NCBI RefSeq assembly: GCF_041296385.1
Contig: NC_091017.1
Coordinates: 15,618,001-15,682,000 of the forward strand
Source of the DNA: Aphelocoma coerulescens
Taxonomy: Eukaryota; Chordata; Aves; Passeriformes; Corvidae
Length of the DNA stretch: 64,000 nt
Reading direction: 5' to 3'
The notes under the pieces are model-generated. The model worked only from the letters and a program-made list of their open reading frames with translations. It searched no databases and was not told the DNA's origin. Positions within the stretch are counted from its first letter, which is position 1; every line of letters starts with the position of its first letter. The position numbers and the translations under genes are program-made. This document shows, one piece after another, positions 26,801 through 38,500 of this stretch.

Positions 26801-29685
26801 AAGGTTTTGAAGGATGTTCTTTTGAGTGTAATATGTGCGGTGTTTTGGTTTTTTTAAATGGGATCTTCCTTTAAATTACTATATTGCAGGAGCAAAATTT
26901 ATTAAAAATGGTTCTGTGGAGCACTTAATAGGGATTCAGGATCACTTGGAAAGGCATTTGAAGTAGGCTTCTATACTAGCTTGTCATGGCTGGATTTGTC
27001 AATGAAACCCATGATTTAGATTTTAGCACTTGGAGTAGAGTTTACTTACGAGATGTGCAGGTGATGTCAGTTTGGGAGCAGACAGAATGGGCAGCCCAGT
27101 GTGTTGTTGATATGGAGCTGTTTGTCACTGGGGTAAGCTAAGTGTGTGTGTTGGCTTGACCTGACTCCACCCTGTGTTTATTTGTTATACCACAGGAGCT
27201 CAGTCAGTGTATATAACCTAATTATGCTGAGTTTACTGGGTTGGATGGCCTCGTCCAATGCTCACAGCACAGCTTGTGGTACTTTTCTATCCTTTAGAAA
27301 ACTGCAGCATTGAAACCTAGAACTTGAGAGGAAGCATTTGTTTATTTGTAGCACTTTCTTTATTCTGCCACAGGGAGAAAATGTATGAGTAGGGAGGAGT
27401 GACTATATTTTTTAAGGGCTTTTACAGAATAAGATATAAAATATAGAAATAGTTGTCGTCTTGAGATGGTGTTGGGAGAAGTCTGACATAGTGCTTTGTT
27501 TTAAATTCCCTGTGATAGAAAGGGGTGTTCGTTTGCCATGCTTTTGCACACTCAGTGCTCTTCTCATAGTTGTCAGGTTATCATGAAAGATTCATTTTGT
27601 GTCTCCCTTAGAGCTAAACACCAATTTTTCACACTGGGTCAGTAATTTTTGCTAGCAATAGATTAATGCCTGAAACTCCCTTTGACATGTTCCCATCTGT
27701 TAGTGATGCCATAGTTTCTTACGGATGTGAAGCATAGTGAGGCAAAAAAAAGTCTCTATTTAGGTTATCTCTGTGGGGATGCTGCTCTCTGTTTCTGTGA
27801 TCCCTGCTGCTGTTTTCCTGACTTCTTGTGGTATGGCTTTCTCCTTGGTATCCTAGGAAATGTTTTTCTAGCAAAACTACAAATTAAGAAGGTACACCTT
27901 AGCAGCAGAGAGTGGTGCACTGGTGCTGTAATTGGAATAACAAGAATGCTGTGAAAGTTTCATGCCCGATCTTCCATCCCAGGGAGAGGGGGGATATTGG
28001 AAGAGCCACTGCTGATAAGTGATAGCCTGTGAAAGGCAAGCCTTGGGCAGTCCCTTGGAAAGAGTTTTAAGTCCCATGAATTGAAACAAACTGGAGGCAC
28101 AGTAAACCTAGTTTTAGAGCTTTCCCTTGTTTGATTTTTATTTCAAGAAGTTGCCTGGGAGAAATCTCAAAGGCACATTCCTGTAGATGCAGGAATAACT
28201 GCTCGAAGTGCTGGGAGATGAAACTGATGTGCAGGAATTTTTGTAAGTGAGGAAATAATAGTGCAGAAGGGGGCTACCACCTGCCTGTGTTGCAGTGAGA
28301 GTATATTAAAAGTACTGTTTACTCTTCTTTAGTGTTGCTAAAAGGTCACCTTAGGAGAAAACAGATCAAATTAAAGAAAGAAATGAATGATAAAATTGTG
28401 AAGGAATATATGGATGTATAAGAGAAGAAGCCTTTGCTGTGATACTATTGTTGCAATTAAATCCTAGTATTGAGCATTTATTTACCTATTCTTTCATGTG
28501 CCTTTGTTTGCCAACATATTGCGGGGTTTCACTCTGTTTATTGCATTGTGTTTGTCTTAAAAATAAACAAGAGTAGTTATCCTCATTCTGTGCACTGCTT
28601 ACTGTCAAAGCTTAAAAGGGACACAAAACCAGAGAAAAGGAGTAGGACTGAAAAAAATCTTGTTTTCTCTCCTTGGGGAGCAAGTTCTGTTCCCAGGTTT
28701 TTTTGCATCTAGAAACAGCCAAACACAGTGCAGGTTATCTAGGTGAGCCCATACACTTTCACAGATGCACTGCAAAAGCCAGGATTTACATTAAATAACT
28801 ACCCAGTGATTTCTGTAGCTGTAAATGGCATTACAGTGCATTTGATAGACAATTACTGTCTTTTTTTTTTTGTTTTCTTCTTGGTGTTTTTTCCTCCAGT
28901 AAGGAAGTCCATTTTCCTTAGTGTGAGTATTGTGTGTATGTGTAGGTGAATCCAAGGGAAAAATGTGAATAAACTCCATGTCAGTAGTTGTGCTTTTACT
29001 ATGTGGTTGTTCAAGCTCTTTCCTGGGATAAATTTAGTTAAAAAGCAGTGTCCACTGTGGTCATTTGAGCATCATTCTGGGAGAATTCTTTTCAGAGAAC
29101 TTTTCAGCTTCAATCCTAATTTGTTTTCTGTACTCTTGGTTTTTACTAGGAAAAGAGGCAAGTATAGTGGTGAGACATAACATGCAAGTTTGGATAACAT
29201 AATGGATTTCCTTGGAAAATACTACCACTTCTCAATAGTTGTTATTATTGAAACAAAACACCTGGCAGTTCTAGACTGTATGGTGCTGTGCATGAAAGTA
29301 GCATTGCAAGCTAGAGTAGTAAGCAGTGTTAAAAAAACCACAACAAAACAACAAACCTCGAAAAGCAGAAAAGTTAAGGAAGAAAATCCACATTGCATCT
29401 GGTCTAGGTTCTAGCAAGGAGTGTCTCTTGTCCTTTATTTTTTTCCCCGAGAATATTTAGTTCTATTGTAACCAGAATTGAAACATACATACTTTCCTGT
29501 GAGATAAGAGAAGCAGGAAAATGTCATCTTGCAAATTAATTTGTAAGCCATGATACATCATTCTCCTTTGCAGTGACTGTGCTGCCGACCAGATGTCTTT
29601 TTGCTCGAGCACACACTTTTTCATCTTGATCTGGCACTAGTGTGATTTTGATTTATTCTTTGTGAAGCAGCTGTATCAGTTACTG
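17861..29685. other. Non-coding, AT-rich stretch
   Basis: No coding exon or recognised repeat was found. Open frames reach at most 139 codons (21252-21671, +) without recognisable similarity. Several stretches look like candidate conserved non-coding elements because homeodomain- and POU-type core motifs are dense, notably 18280-18440 and about 24310-24540. Conservation cannot be judged from a single sequence. Confidence 0.45.
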
Positions 29686-29824
29686 CGGCCTGTGGATTGC
29701 AAGGAGGGATCCCTTCCCTTGGTGTCCCAGCCCACCGGGAGGGAGCAGCTGCTCCTCGCTCACAGCCAGCCCCGCCTGGGCACTGGTACAGTCGGGGCTG
29801 GCGGCGCAAAGCTCGGGAGAGCCG
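29686..29824. promoter_or_regulatory. Small CpG-rich, GC-rich block with hairpin (function unknown)
   Basis: Nine CpG dinucleotides fall in 139 bp, and 83 of the 120 bases at 29701-29820 are G or C, against an AT-rich, CpG-poor surround. A perfect 10-bp inverted repeat (gccagccccg at 29765-29774, cggggctggc at 29793-29802) encloses an 18-base loop. A reasonable splice-donor-like sequence (ag|gtagga) occurs at 29961-29968. This could be a small promoter with an alternative first exon, another regulatory element, or the remnant of a GC-rich insert. It is below the usual size for a CpG island, and nothing shows that it is transcribed. Confidence 0.35.
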
Positions 29825-31544
29825 CCTGACTGCCACAGGGATGTTTACTAACCAAGGGCTAGCAGTGCCTTGGAGGCACAGAAGCTTGTCTCCTATCTCT
29901 AGTATCTTACAAAGGGAGGACTTGGAAACTAAGATGCTTGCACTGAACTTCAAGAATTCAAGGTAGGATGAGACCTAAATGAATCCCAGCTACTCTTACT
30001 TCTTTGACACTTCTCCCCCTAGACTAACATTTAATTCCACAACTAGCGCGTGTGATGTTGTACCTCTTGTCGTCAGACTTGCTGTTATAGGAGAAACTGT
30101 ACCAAAGCTGAGATTGAGCAGAGATTTAGTCAAAATCTAGTAATATTTTTGAATAATGTGAATAATGTACCTGGGCATGATTTCCTGTGTTTAGGATGTT
30201 GGCTGTAGAGAAATAAGTCAAAAGTAGGTAGTTTACATTTATCATTCTGGCTAAGAAAATAATTGATTTTAGTTTGTCACATGGGTAGTTTTCAAAATAC
30301 AGCTAATATGAGGCTTGAGTGCCGGTGGTTGTGCTGTGAATCAACCTTGTTACTGAGTTATGTTACACATGTTCTAAGAAATCTAACAAAGTTGGAGAAA
30401 ATAGCATTAAGGTAGTATTTTCCCTGTCTCTTGAGTGCTATAGGCTTCATTTTTTTCCCTTTGAATAAGAGAAACTCACTTTTGGGGGCATTTCCAGCTG
30501 TCCTATTTAATCTTGTAGTACACTGCAAACTGGTGTCGAGAAATCATTTATTCACTGTGAAATATAGCTTTTATTTTGGTACTATTGCCAAGCAGAGCTA
30601 GAACATGAGTAATGAAGAGACAAAAGTAGTTTTGAAAGTAGTTATGTAAATAGTAAATATACCAACCCCTTCACTGGCAATCAAAAATAAGCAAAATAAG
30701 TATGGATTTTCTAAAATGTTGCCTCTTCACCCCTTTATGAAAGACACCAACTTTAATATACAAGAACATCTATACCCACTTCGGTCATTTAATAAGTGTG
30801 CCATTGAAGAAAATTTTCACTGGAGAACTGCAAGAATGCATTCACTTGAGTAATTAATATTGCTTTAAAGGTCTGCAGTTCTAGTCTGCTTTGGAGGTTT
30901 GTGTTTTTTCTTGTTAAGTGTTTTATTTTGTGGGGAGTGTTTTGTCTTTTCTTTCCCCTCTTTTTTCCTATTAAATCCTTTATCTGACACATTCACTGCT
31001 GGGGATGGAAACCTTGCAGTTCTGATGGGCTACATCTAAACCCAAACAGCTCTGTCCTGCCTTGGATCTGTCCCAGGCTTTCTCTGCAGGATAGACTCTA
31101 CCCAGTGTTCTGGGAGTAGCAGTCTTTTGTGTTACTTGGGAGCTAGAGCTGTTTTCTGTAAGGAAAGATTCACAATCAGCTATTTTGTCTTTTCTCTTTG
31201 CTCCATCTGAGGCTCCTGGGAAGTGTTTCCATGTGCAGTCTGGTGGAGCTGTATCCAAAACCAGGCTGGGAGCCCAAGATGTAATCTAGCTCTGACTGCA
31301 ACTCTCAGGTGTTTGAAACCTGCTGATGAGACTGAGAGGGGTTGAGTTGCTTTTATCTGAAATTTGTTACTGTCATCCCCAGAGGATCTTCTGCCACCCA
31401 GCAGAGAGGGGTCAGGGGAAGGAGAAGCAGAAGAGAGGGAAGGTGGGGAGAAAAGACAGTACTTTTCTCCCATTGTTACAATACTTGCTTAGTTACACAA
31501 AACATGGGAATCTTTACTGGTTTTCCCAGTGGTGTTGCCTCTTA
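29825..31544. other. Non-coding stretch before the nested CR1
   Basis: AT-rich, with no recognisable exon or repeat. Positions 31395-31460 are purine-rich on the + strand. Confidence 0.5.
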
Positions 31545-31698
31545 AGAGGAGCAACTGCGGGAAGTGGGGTTGCTTAGCCTTGGGAAAAAGAGGCTTGGGG
31601 AGGACCTTATTGCTCTCTGCAACTACCTGAAGGGAGGTGCTAGTGAGGTACAGGTCAGTCTCTTGTCCCAGGTAAGAAGTAACAGGATGAGAGGAAAT
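31545..31698 (+). mobile_element. CR1 LINE, 5' part of outer element
   Basis: The sequence carries CR1 landmarks in sense orientation: 'ttgcttagccttgggaaaa', 'gaggaccttattgctctctg', 'caactacctgaagggagg' and 'aggatgagaggaaat'. The last motif normally continues directly into 'ggcctcaag...', which here is found only after position 32285. This piece and 32282-32560 are therefore the two halves of one CR1 interrupted by a later insertion. The left end is approximate (about 20 bp uncertainty). Confidence 0.88.
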
Positions 31699-32281
31699 CA
31701 CAGAATTGCTAGGCTTGAAAGGCACCTCTGGAGATCATCCAATCAAACCCCCCTGCCAAGGCAGGGTGGCCAAGAGCAAGTGGCACAGGAACATGTCCAG
31801 GTGGGGTTGGAATGTCTCCAGAGAGGAGAGTCCACAACCTTCCTGGGCAGCCTGTTCCAGGGCTCTGCCACCCTCAGTATCAAGTTCTTCCTCTTGTTGA
31901 GGTGGAACTTCTTGTGTTTTAGCTTATGGCCATTGCTCCTCATCCTGTCACTGAGCACTGCCAAAGAGAGTCTGACACCATCCTCTGGGCACCCACCTTT
32001 GTGATATTTATGTGCATTAATGAGGTCCCCTTCAGTCTTCTCCAGGCTAGACAGGGCCAGCTTTTGCAGACCCTCCTCATAAGAGAGGTGATCCACACCC
32101 CTCATCATTTTTGTGTCCCTCCACTGGACCCTCTCCAGTAGCTCCTTGTCTTTCTTGTCCTAAGGAGCGCAGAACTGAACACAGCACTCCAGATGTGGCC
32201 TCACTAGGGCCGAGTAGAGGGGCAGGATCACCTCCCCCAAGCTGCTGGGTGCACCCCAGGATCCCATTGGCCCCAGCCATC
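31699..32281 (-). mobile_element. CR1 LINE inserted antisense inside another CR1
   Basis: This 583-bp element reads as CR1 on the minus strand. On + it starts at the CR1 3' end ('cacagaattgctaggctt') and runs through blocks such as 'ttccagggctctgccaccct', 'tgaggtccccttcagtcttc' and 'gaacacagcactccagatgt'. It is 5'-truncated at about 32281, as most CR1 copies are. The 4-bp direct repeat aaat (31695-31698 and 32282-32285) flanks it and restores the outer CR1 motif when the insert is removed. A minus-strand open frame of 121 codons (31743-32108) lies within it and belongs to the element, not to a host gene. Confidence 0.88.
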
Positions 32282-32560
32282 AAATGGCCTCAAGTTGTGC
32301 CAGGGAAGGCTTGGGTTGGGAAGGATTGGGTATTAGGAAAACCTTCTTCGCAGAAGGGATTATCAAGCAGTGGAAGAGGCTGCCCAGAGGGGAGGCTGCT
32401 TCAGTCACCATCCCTGGAGATATTTAAAAGATGTGTAGATGAGGCATTTGGGAGCATGGTTCAGTGGAGGACGTGGCAGTGCTGGGTTAGAGGCTGGACT
32501 TGATGATCTTAAGGGTCTTTTCAAGCCTAAGTGGTCCTTTGGTTCTGTGCCTGTATGATG
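32282..32560 (+). mobile_element. CR1 LINE, 3' part of outer element
   Basis: This continues the outer CR1 from the interruption: 'atggcctcaagttgtgccag', 'ggaaaaccttcttcgcag', 'caccatccctggagatattt' and 'gaggctggacttgatgatct', ending in a degenerate tail ('tggttctgtgcctgtatgat') that corresponds to the short 3' tandem repeat of CR1. Sense orientation on +. It contains no complete reverse transcriptase. Confidence 0.9.
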
Positions 32561-35500
32561 TGCAGAACTTGATTCCGGTGGAGCTCAGTGGATGTCTTTG
32601 GACCATCCTAGTTTCAGGCAGTAGAGACATGTATGCAAGGATTTCTGCTGCTTTTCCACTCATCTCTGGACTGAATTGCTAATTATAAGGTCTTGGGCTG
32701 TTTTATTTTGTTTTGCACTTAGGAATACTATGAACATGCAGGTTAAAACATTGGGATTATTCACCCTTATTTACTTTCTGTTGCTTTGGAAATAAACGAG
32801 CATTTGTGCCGAGGGTTTAATGCTGATTTAAATGCAGATATGCTGCTGTTTTTGTTGCAATCTTTCTGCCTCAATGGTGGCAGAGAGAGGAATTTTATTA
32901 CATCAGACAAACATGTGCTAGTAGGATAATTTTGTTGTTTTTCTTATCTGTGTTGTTAGAAACAAGGGTGGCTCTATGGAAACAAGTTTCACAGGTAATG
33001 GGCTTCTACTTACTGTCCCTTCATATGCAAATTTCCTAAAGGCAGAAGAAATGTTTTCTTTTGAGTGCATAAATGGCTGGTTTACATGGCTGGAGGAAGT
33101 TCAGGCTTTAGATTGCTGTTGGGAAGAAAGCCCACTACCACCAGCACCACAAATGGGGGCCTGCTTTGAGTAATACTGTGTTCCTGCTAAAAAAATATGG
33201 TGGCTTTTTTAGCTAAATATGAGAACTGTGCTTAGAGTCACTATTGTCGTTACCAAGCATGTCTTGTTTGGGGCTCCTTTGCTTCCTGCATGGCCTTACT
33301 ATGAGGATGTACAGGCTCTCTCCTGATCCAGTTTCACTGGTCTCCTTCCTCCTCTTCCCCACCACACCCTCCCACTCCCCATCACTTGGAAAGGTGAGTA
33401 GACCAAAGCACTCTTCCCCGTTCATGGTGGTGGCTCATTGTTTCATTATTGATTCCGATGCAATAACTTTCCTCAGAAGGCTTTTTTGCTTTGCTTGTTT
33501 ACTTTGAATGCAAGAGCCACTCCCCAGAATAGTGCTTTTATTCCTATGCATTTGTTGATGTCTGCATGCCAACCAAGCACATGCTTGCCTCTTCAGATCC
33601 CAGATTATTCTGCCTTTTTGTTTGCCTTTCTGTGTGTGTCCCCTCCCCCCCCCCCATCCTCTCACCCCTTTTCTGTTTTTCAGGGGCTTCTTAGCAGAAT
33701 TTTCTCTCCTGAATTGCATGTTTTAGTCATTGCCATGCAGTTCAAGTCGTCAAGCTAAAATTTCAGTTCTGCTCTATTCCCAGTGTGCTGTAACTAGTAT
33801 TCTGCTTGTCCAGTTAATGCAAATCAGTTTATTTAGGCCTTTTGAAAACAAAACAAAAACTAAACAAGAAAACCAGCATTCAAAGATCTCAAGATATTTT
33901 ACCACAGAACACATCAAGAATTCAATTAGAATTTGCTCTCCAAGAATATTGAGGAAGCAAATAGTCTGTTCTGTTTTGGTTTGAGTTTTTTAACCAGTTG
34001 TTACCTATCTTCATGGTATTCTGCATATTTTTCCTGATGCTGCATAGGTTGGTTGGTTTATAAGCTTCCGGTAAGATGTTCTGACTGATTCCTCTATTTC
34101 AGATGATTTTGCTGAGGTGCAAATGTTTCTGAGATGTTTCAACTCTTCCAGCATATGTTCAAAACCAGAATGATGTTTCAGTGCTTATTTTCCTCCATGT
34201 GTTTTTCAGTGTTTACAGCAGTATTGAGGTTTGCAGGATAATAGGAGTTTGCTTATCTGCTGTCTTGCCAACCAGCAGGTGTGCATGGGGATCATTCTCA
34301 CCTCAAATGTTCAGTTACAAAGTTCCAGATTAACACTAATCTGACAAATTTTAGGTTCCAAAAGTAATCTGCTGTGTTTATAACGTATTCATACTGGTTA
34401 CACTGAAGAACAGAATTTCTGTTCCCTCAGTCCAAAACCTGTTAACTTACAAGGCATCATTTTTCTATAAATAAGTGTTCCAAAAATACATGTTGGTGGA
34501 GAAATGTCTCTATTTTTGTCGTGTTTTGTGTCTGCTTCAGCCAAGTTGGACTTTGCTTCTGCCTGTTGGGATTTTTGTGTTACGCATATTTTTGTCTCTT
34601 CAGTTAGCATATTTCTCTGGTAAAAAAGGTCCATTGCATTCCTTGAGTTGAGGAGGAATTGTATGTCCAGACTTTGTGGCAGTCAGAGCTGGATTGGTGG
34701 CTTTGAGACCATGCTGGAACAGGTCGGAGGAGTGGAAAAAATGCCTTAGTGGTATGATTGCACAAGCATGGGCCAAATGGTTTCTTGGAGCCTGGATGTC
34801 TATGAATGAAGCACCTGAAGGTGCTAATGCAGGTGTCTCCTTTCTAACGTAATGCCTGTATGGAGCCCAGTACTTTGATCTTCACTGTAACCAATGATTA
34901 GGGGTAATGAAATATGGCAAGATTGATTTATTTTCTGGAATGGCTATTCCTCATCTTGTAAAGCAGAAAGGTTTCTTTTACACATAAAGTGTTTTGTTTG
35001 GTCCTCAGCCCTGCAGTGGCAATATATTTCTGCCTTGCACAAATGGTTGAAAACCTTTTTTGGGTATAAATGTTGCCTTTTTTCTCCAACCCAAGCAGGT
35101 ACCATGGAGCAAGAACAGTTTGAGGTACGGAATTTCCAGCTTCTTTGATGGCTAGCAAACCCAAACTTGTTTTTGGAGATGAGATCTGTATTTATATGCA
35201 GATGGGGTGGTTTAAGACTTTGCATTGAAATTCAGAGGTGAAGGTGTATAGAGCCCAGCAGTCAAATACAGATTTCAGGTAGCCTTAGGGTTGGATGGTA
35301 TTTCTTGGTCTTGTTTTGTGAAGAGATGTTACAGATACCTCAAAGATGAGGTTTTCTGCTCCTTCTAATTGGATGTTGATGCAATATTTACTATGTGCCA
35401 TTTGGCTTCTGAAAAGTCAAAATTACTCATTCAGTTCCCCAATCTTTTTCAAAAGCTGCTTTTAAACAAGTGGTGGATGTACCTATTCAAATGCTTACAA

Positions 35501-38500
35501 CAGCAGATTTACCTTTTGGTTCTCAGGATTGTGTGTGATAGTTCAAGACAAAATAAGAATTCATGTTTTCATTTTAGTTGAAAAAGACATGGAGTAAAGT
35601 GTAGAGAGGCAGACACCTTACATGAATGTGTGTGGCCAGTCTAAATAGCCTGTATTTGAGCTTTTTTGGCATTTGCAATTCCTTAGCTTGGTTATTAGTT
35701 TTATTACTGAGCTGAGAAAATGGAAGTCCTTAAATCTTGTTAAAGGTTTCCTTAGAGAAAAACAGTACTGAGAATTGGGTTCATGGTGGTGACACATCAT
35801 AATGAGTGCTAAATAAAGATTTGGGAAGTGGAATTATCATCATCCAGCCAAAAATCATATTCTAGATGCAGTGTGGACAGATTTGTTCCTCGTAGGAAAA
35901 GGAGGCACACATTTGCTTCCTTGTGCACTGTCTCATCTTTACTCTCTGTAAAAGTAACTTGTAGCTCCTTTCTGTTTCATCAAGATGTGAGTTTTGTACA
36001 CCTTCCCCAGATGTCTGTGAGCAATGATTGCAGTCACATCCTTTGCCTCCATGTGTGCATGGGTAGTCCTTCATGCCAGGTAACCTGTGTTCTGTGCTAT
36101 TGCTCCAAATGGTGTTGAAGCAGGCTCTCCAGTCCCAAGGGCAGTCTGGATGGTGGGACTGCACTTGAGGTATTAAAGTTGTCTGTGCTTTTCTTACATG
36201 GAAATAGAAACGAAGAAAAGTGATGCAACTTGAGCTGTGGTTTGGAGAAGTACTACACACTATTTTCAGCTGGGGTAGGATTTAATACTTCGGTTTACTT
36301 TATTTTTTGGAGGTGGCAGAAAAAGTGTTCGTAGCCTGGGAATATTTTGGTGTAATACTGCAAGTAATTTTGGGAAATGTGGTTAATAATTAAAGCATTA
36401 GAAAATGCAGTGACAGAGTTCTCTTCTAGATAAGAAGCTCTACATAGTAAGTCAGGAGAAGAATAGCTATTTGCAGAAGTCAAAAGCAGTACTTTATTTT
36501 CTTATTTGAACGAAATGAAGTGCAAAAGGTTGATATAACTAAAGGTCATTTTCATTTAAGTTATTATTAAGTAAGAATATGTGCATTATTAGTCTTTAGC
36601 AAGACAACTCTCCTCCGTCGCTGCATCATAGGTCAAAAGTATCACTGTTACTTAATTGTTGTCCTTTTACACGGAACATAAAACATTAACCTTCAGGAGG
36701 GTACAAACCACAGGAAATCTACTCTATCAGCACTTGCTATTATGTGTCATTATCATGAATAATTTGTGGGAAATGGAAGAAGACTGATAGTCCATGTTTT
36801 ATATCTTTATCTTTCTCAATAAGCAGTTACTAAAGTTCTTCATATTCGTTGAAGCATTAGGAATTTGTGTTTGCAGAGATTTCAAGGCATTAAGGTCAGA
36901 TTGAGCGTAAGAATAGCATTTCTGATTTTGCAAATAATGAGGAATTGTATCTTTAACTGTCATCTGACTGGAATTCAGAGAACAGGAAAAACATGTCCTG
37001 AATCAGGATAGCAAGGCTTTTTTCTTCTTCTTCTTCTTTTTAGAAGGTGTTAAAGCAAAAAATAGCTGCATTGAATTCTCAGGTTTGGATCCTACCCTGT
37101 GAACTGAGACATCTCTGTAAGCAGCTCTTCAACCTGTAGAAAGAGACCCGTATTAGGTAGGCCTCTGCACTCTCCTAAAAAAGTCAAGATTAAGTTTTTA
37201 GGTGGTAACATAAGGTTCCTCGAGATAAGTTTTGAATTATTTCAGCACAAAGGAGAAAAAAACCCAACCATACACACAAAAGTCATGTCCTTGAAATCAT
37301 AGTTTGACCTTGCAAATCCTTGCCTGCAGACCTTCCTTAGCTTCCTTAATGATACTTAGCAATACAAAGGTGGAGTGGGAGTTGATGGTGTTTTCTTGTT
37401 GGGGGGATTTCTCAATGAAATAGTTCCTGTCTCAGCCAGATTACTGGCTGTTTAACAAGAGGAAATCATGGTATGGGAATAGGCACTGTTATTACTGGGG
37501 CAGAACATGGAATTTGCTTCAGGCCCTGTCTTACAGGGACCAGGCAACATTCCCCAAAGGCGTGTGTGCCAGTTGAATCTGTCAGGGAGAGCTCATGGCA
37601 TCCTTTTCAGCAACACAGCTTGCTTGTGCATCATTTTCTTTGTGTGTGAGTAGTTGTTTTGTGTTTGGTGGCAGGACTGGTGGGGGGGGAAGGGAATGGG
37701 AGGAAGTAGTTGTGTTCCTCGATTCCCCCCCTGCTGATGTTTTTGTCTACAAAGAGAATTTTTTATTCCTGCTCAGTTCTAAGCACAAATGGATGTGTAT
37801 CTAGCCAGTAACAGCTCTTTATTGTTTCCTTTGAAGGCCAGACAATGTCCTTTTGAATAGTGCATATTGGTGATCATCTTCAGAATGTTAGTATTAACTA
37901 CATGGGTAGGGCATCTGAAATGCAGGAAAGAAATAACAGACCTAGTAGGGAGGGAACTGGCAGGTATGGAATTTACTGATCCTAATGGACTTCTGTGATT
38001 CATTATAGCAAGAGGACTTAAATTTCATTTTCCTGAGATAGTTGGGGTAAAGGTGTGTATTGGTGTCCCATTATAATCTGCAAAGAAAGAAGTTAATTCC
38101 TGTTTCACTGCGAAGCTGCTGATGTAATACCAGTATAGTGCCTGGAGAAACACTTGTGACTGTAATTACTAAGCAGATAATTACCTAGCTGCTTATTTAA
38201 ATAACATCCTTTTGGAACTGGATGCACAGATCGGACCTGTAATAGCTATTGTGAAAATGAGTGTGTCTCATGCAGCTTCTGTCTGTCTAGTTTTTTTTCT
38301 TCACAAATGTTTTGATAGCTCCAGTAGTATTACCCATACATTATCATACCATGTTAATGATTATGTGTGTGTGTGTTTTGTTTTTTTTGCAGTGTCTGTC
38401 TTTGAGCTTTGTAAGTTGTTGGTATTTTCTCTTACGTAATTTATGATCATTTTTCCAACATCTTCCACTAACAGTAAAAACCACTTGAAAATGTTTTGAA

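Noticed and set aside
27230..27300. Possible CR1 remnant around 'gggttggatggcctcgtcca'
   Set aside because: Only one short similar word; the rest does not follow CR1 order.
31743..32108. 121-codon frame on -
   Set aside because: It lies wholly within the inner CR1 and is transposon-derived, not a host gene.
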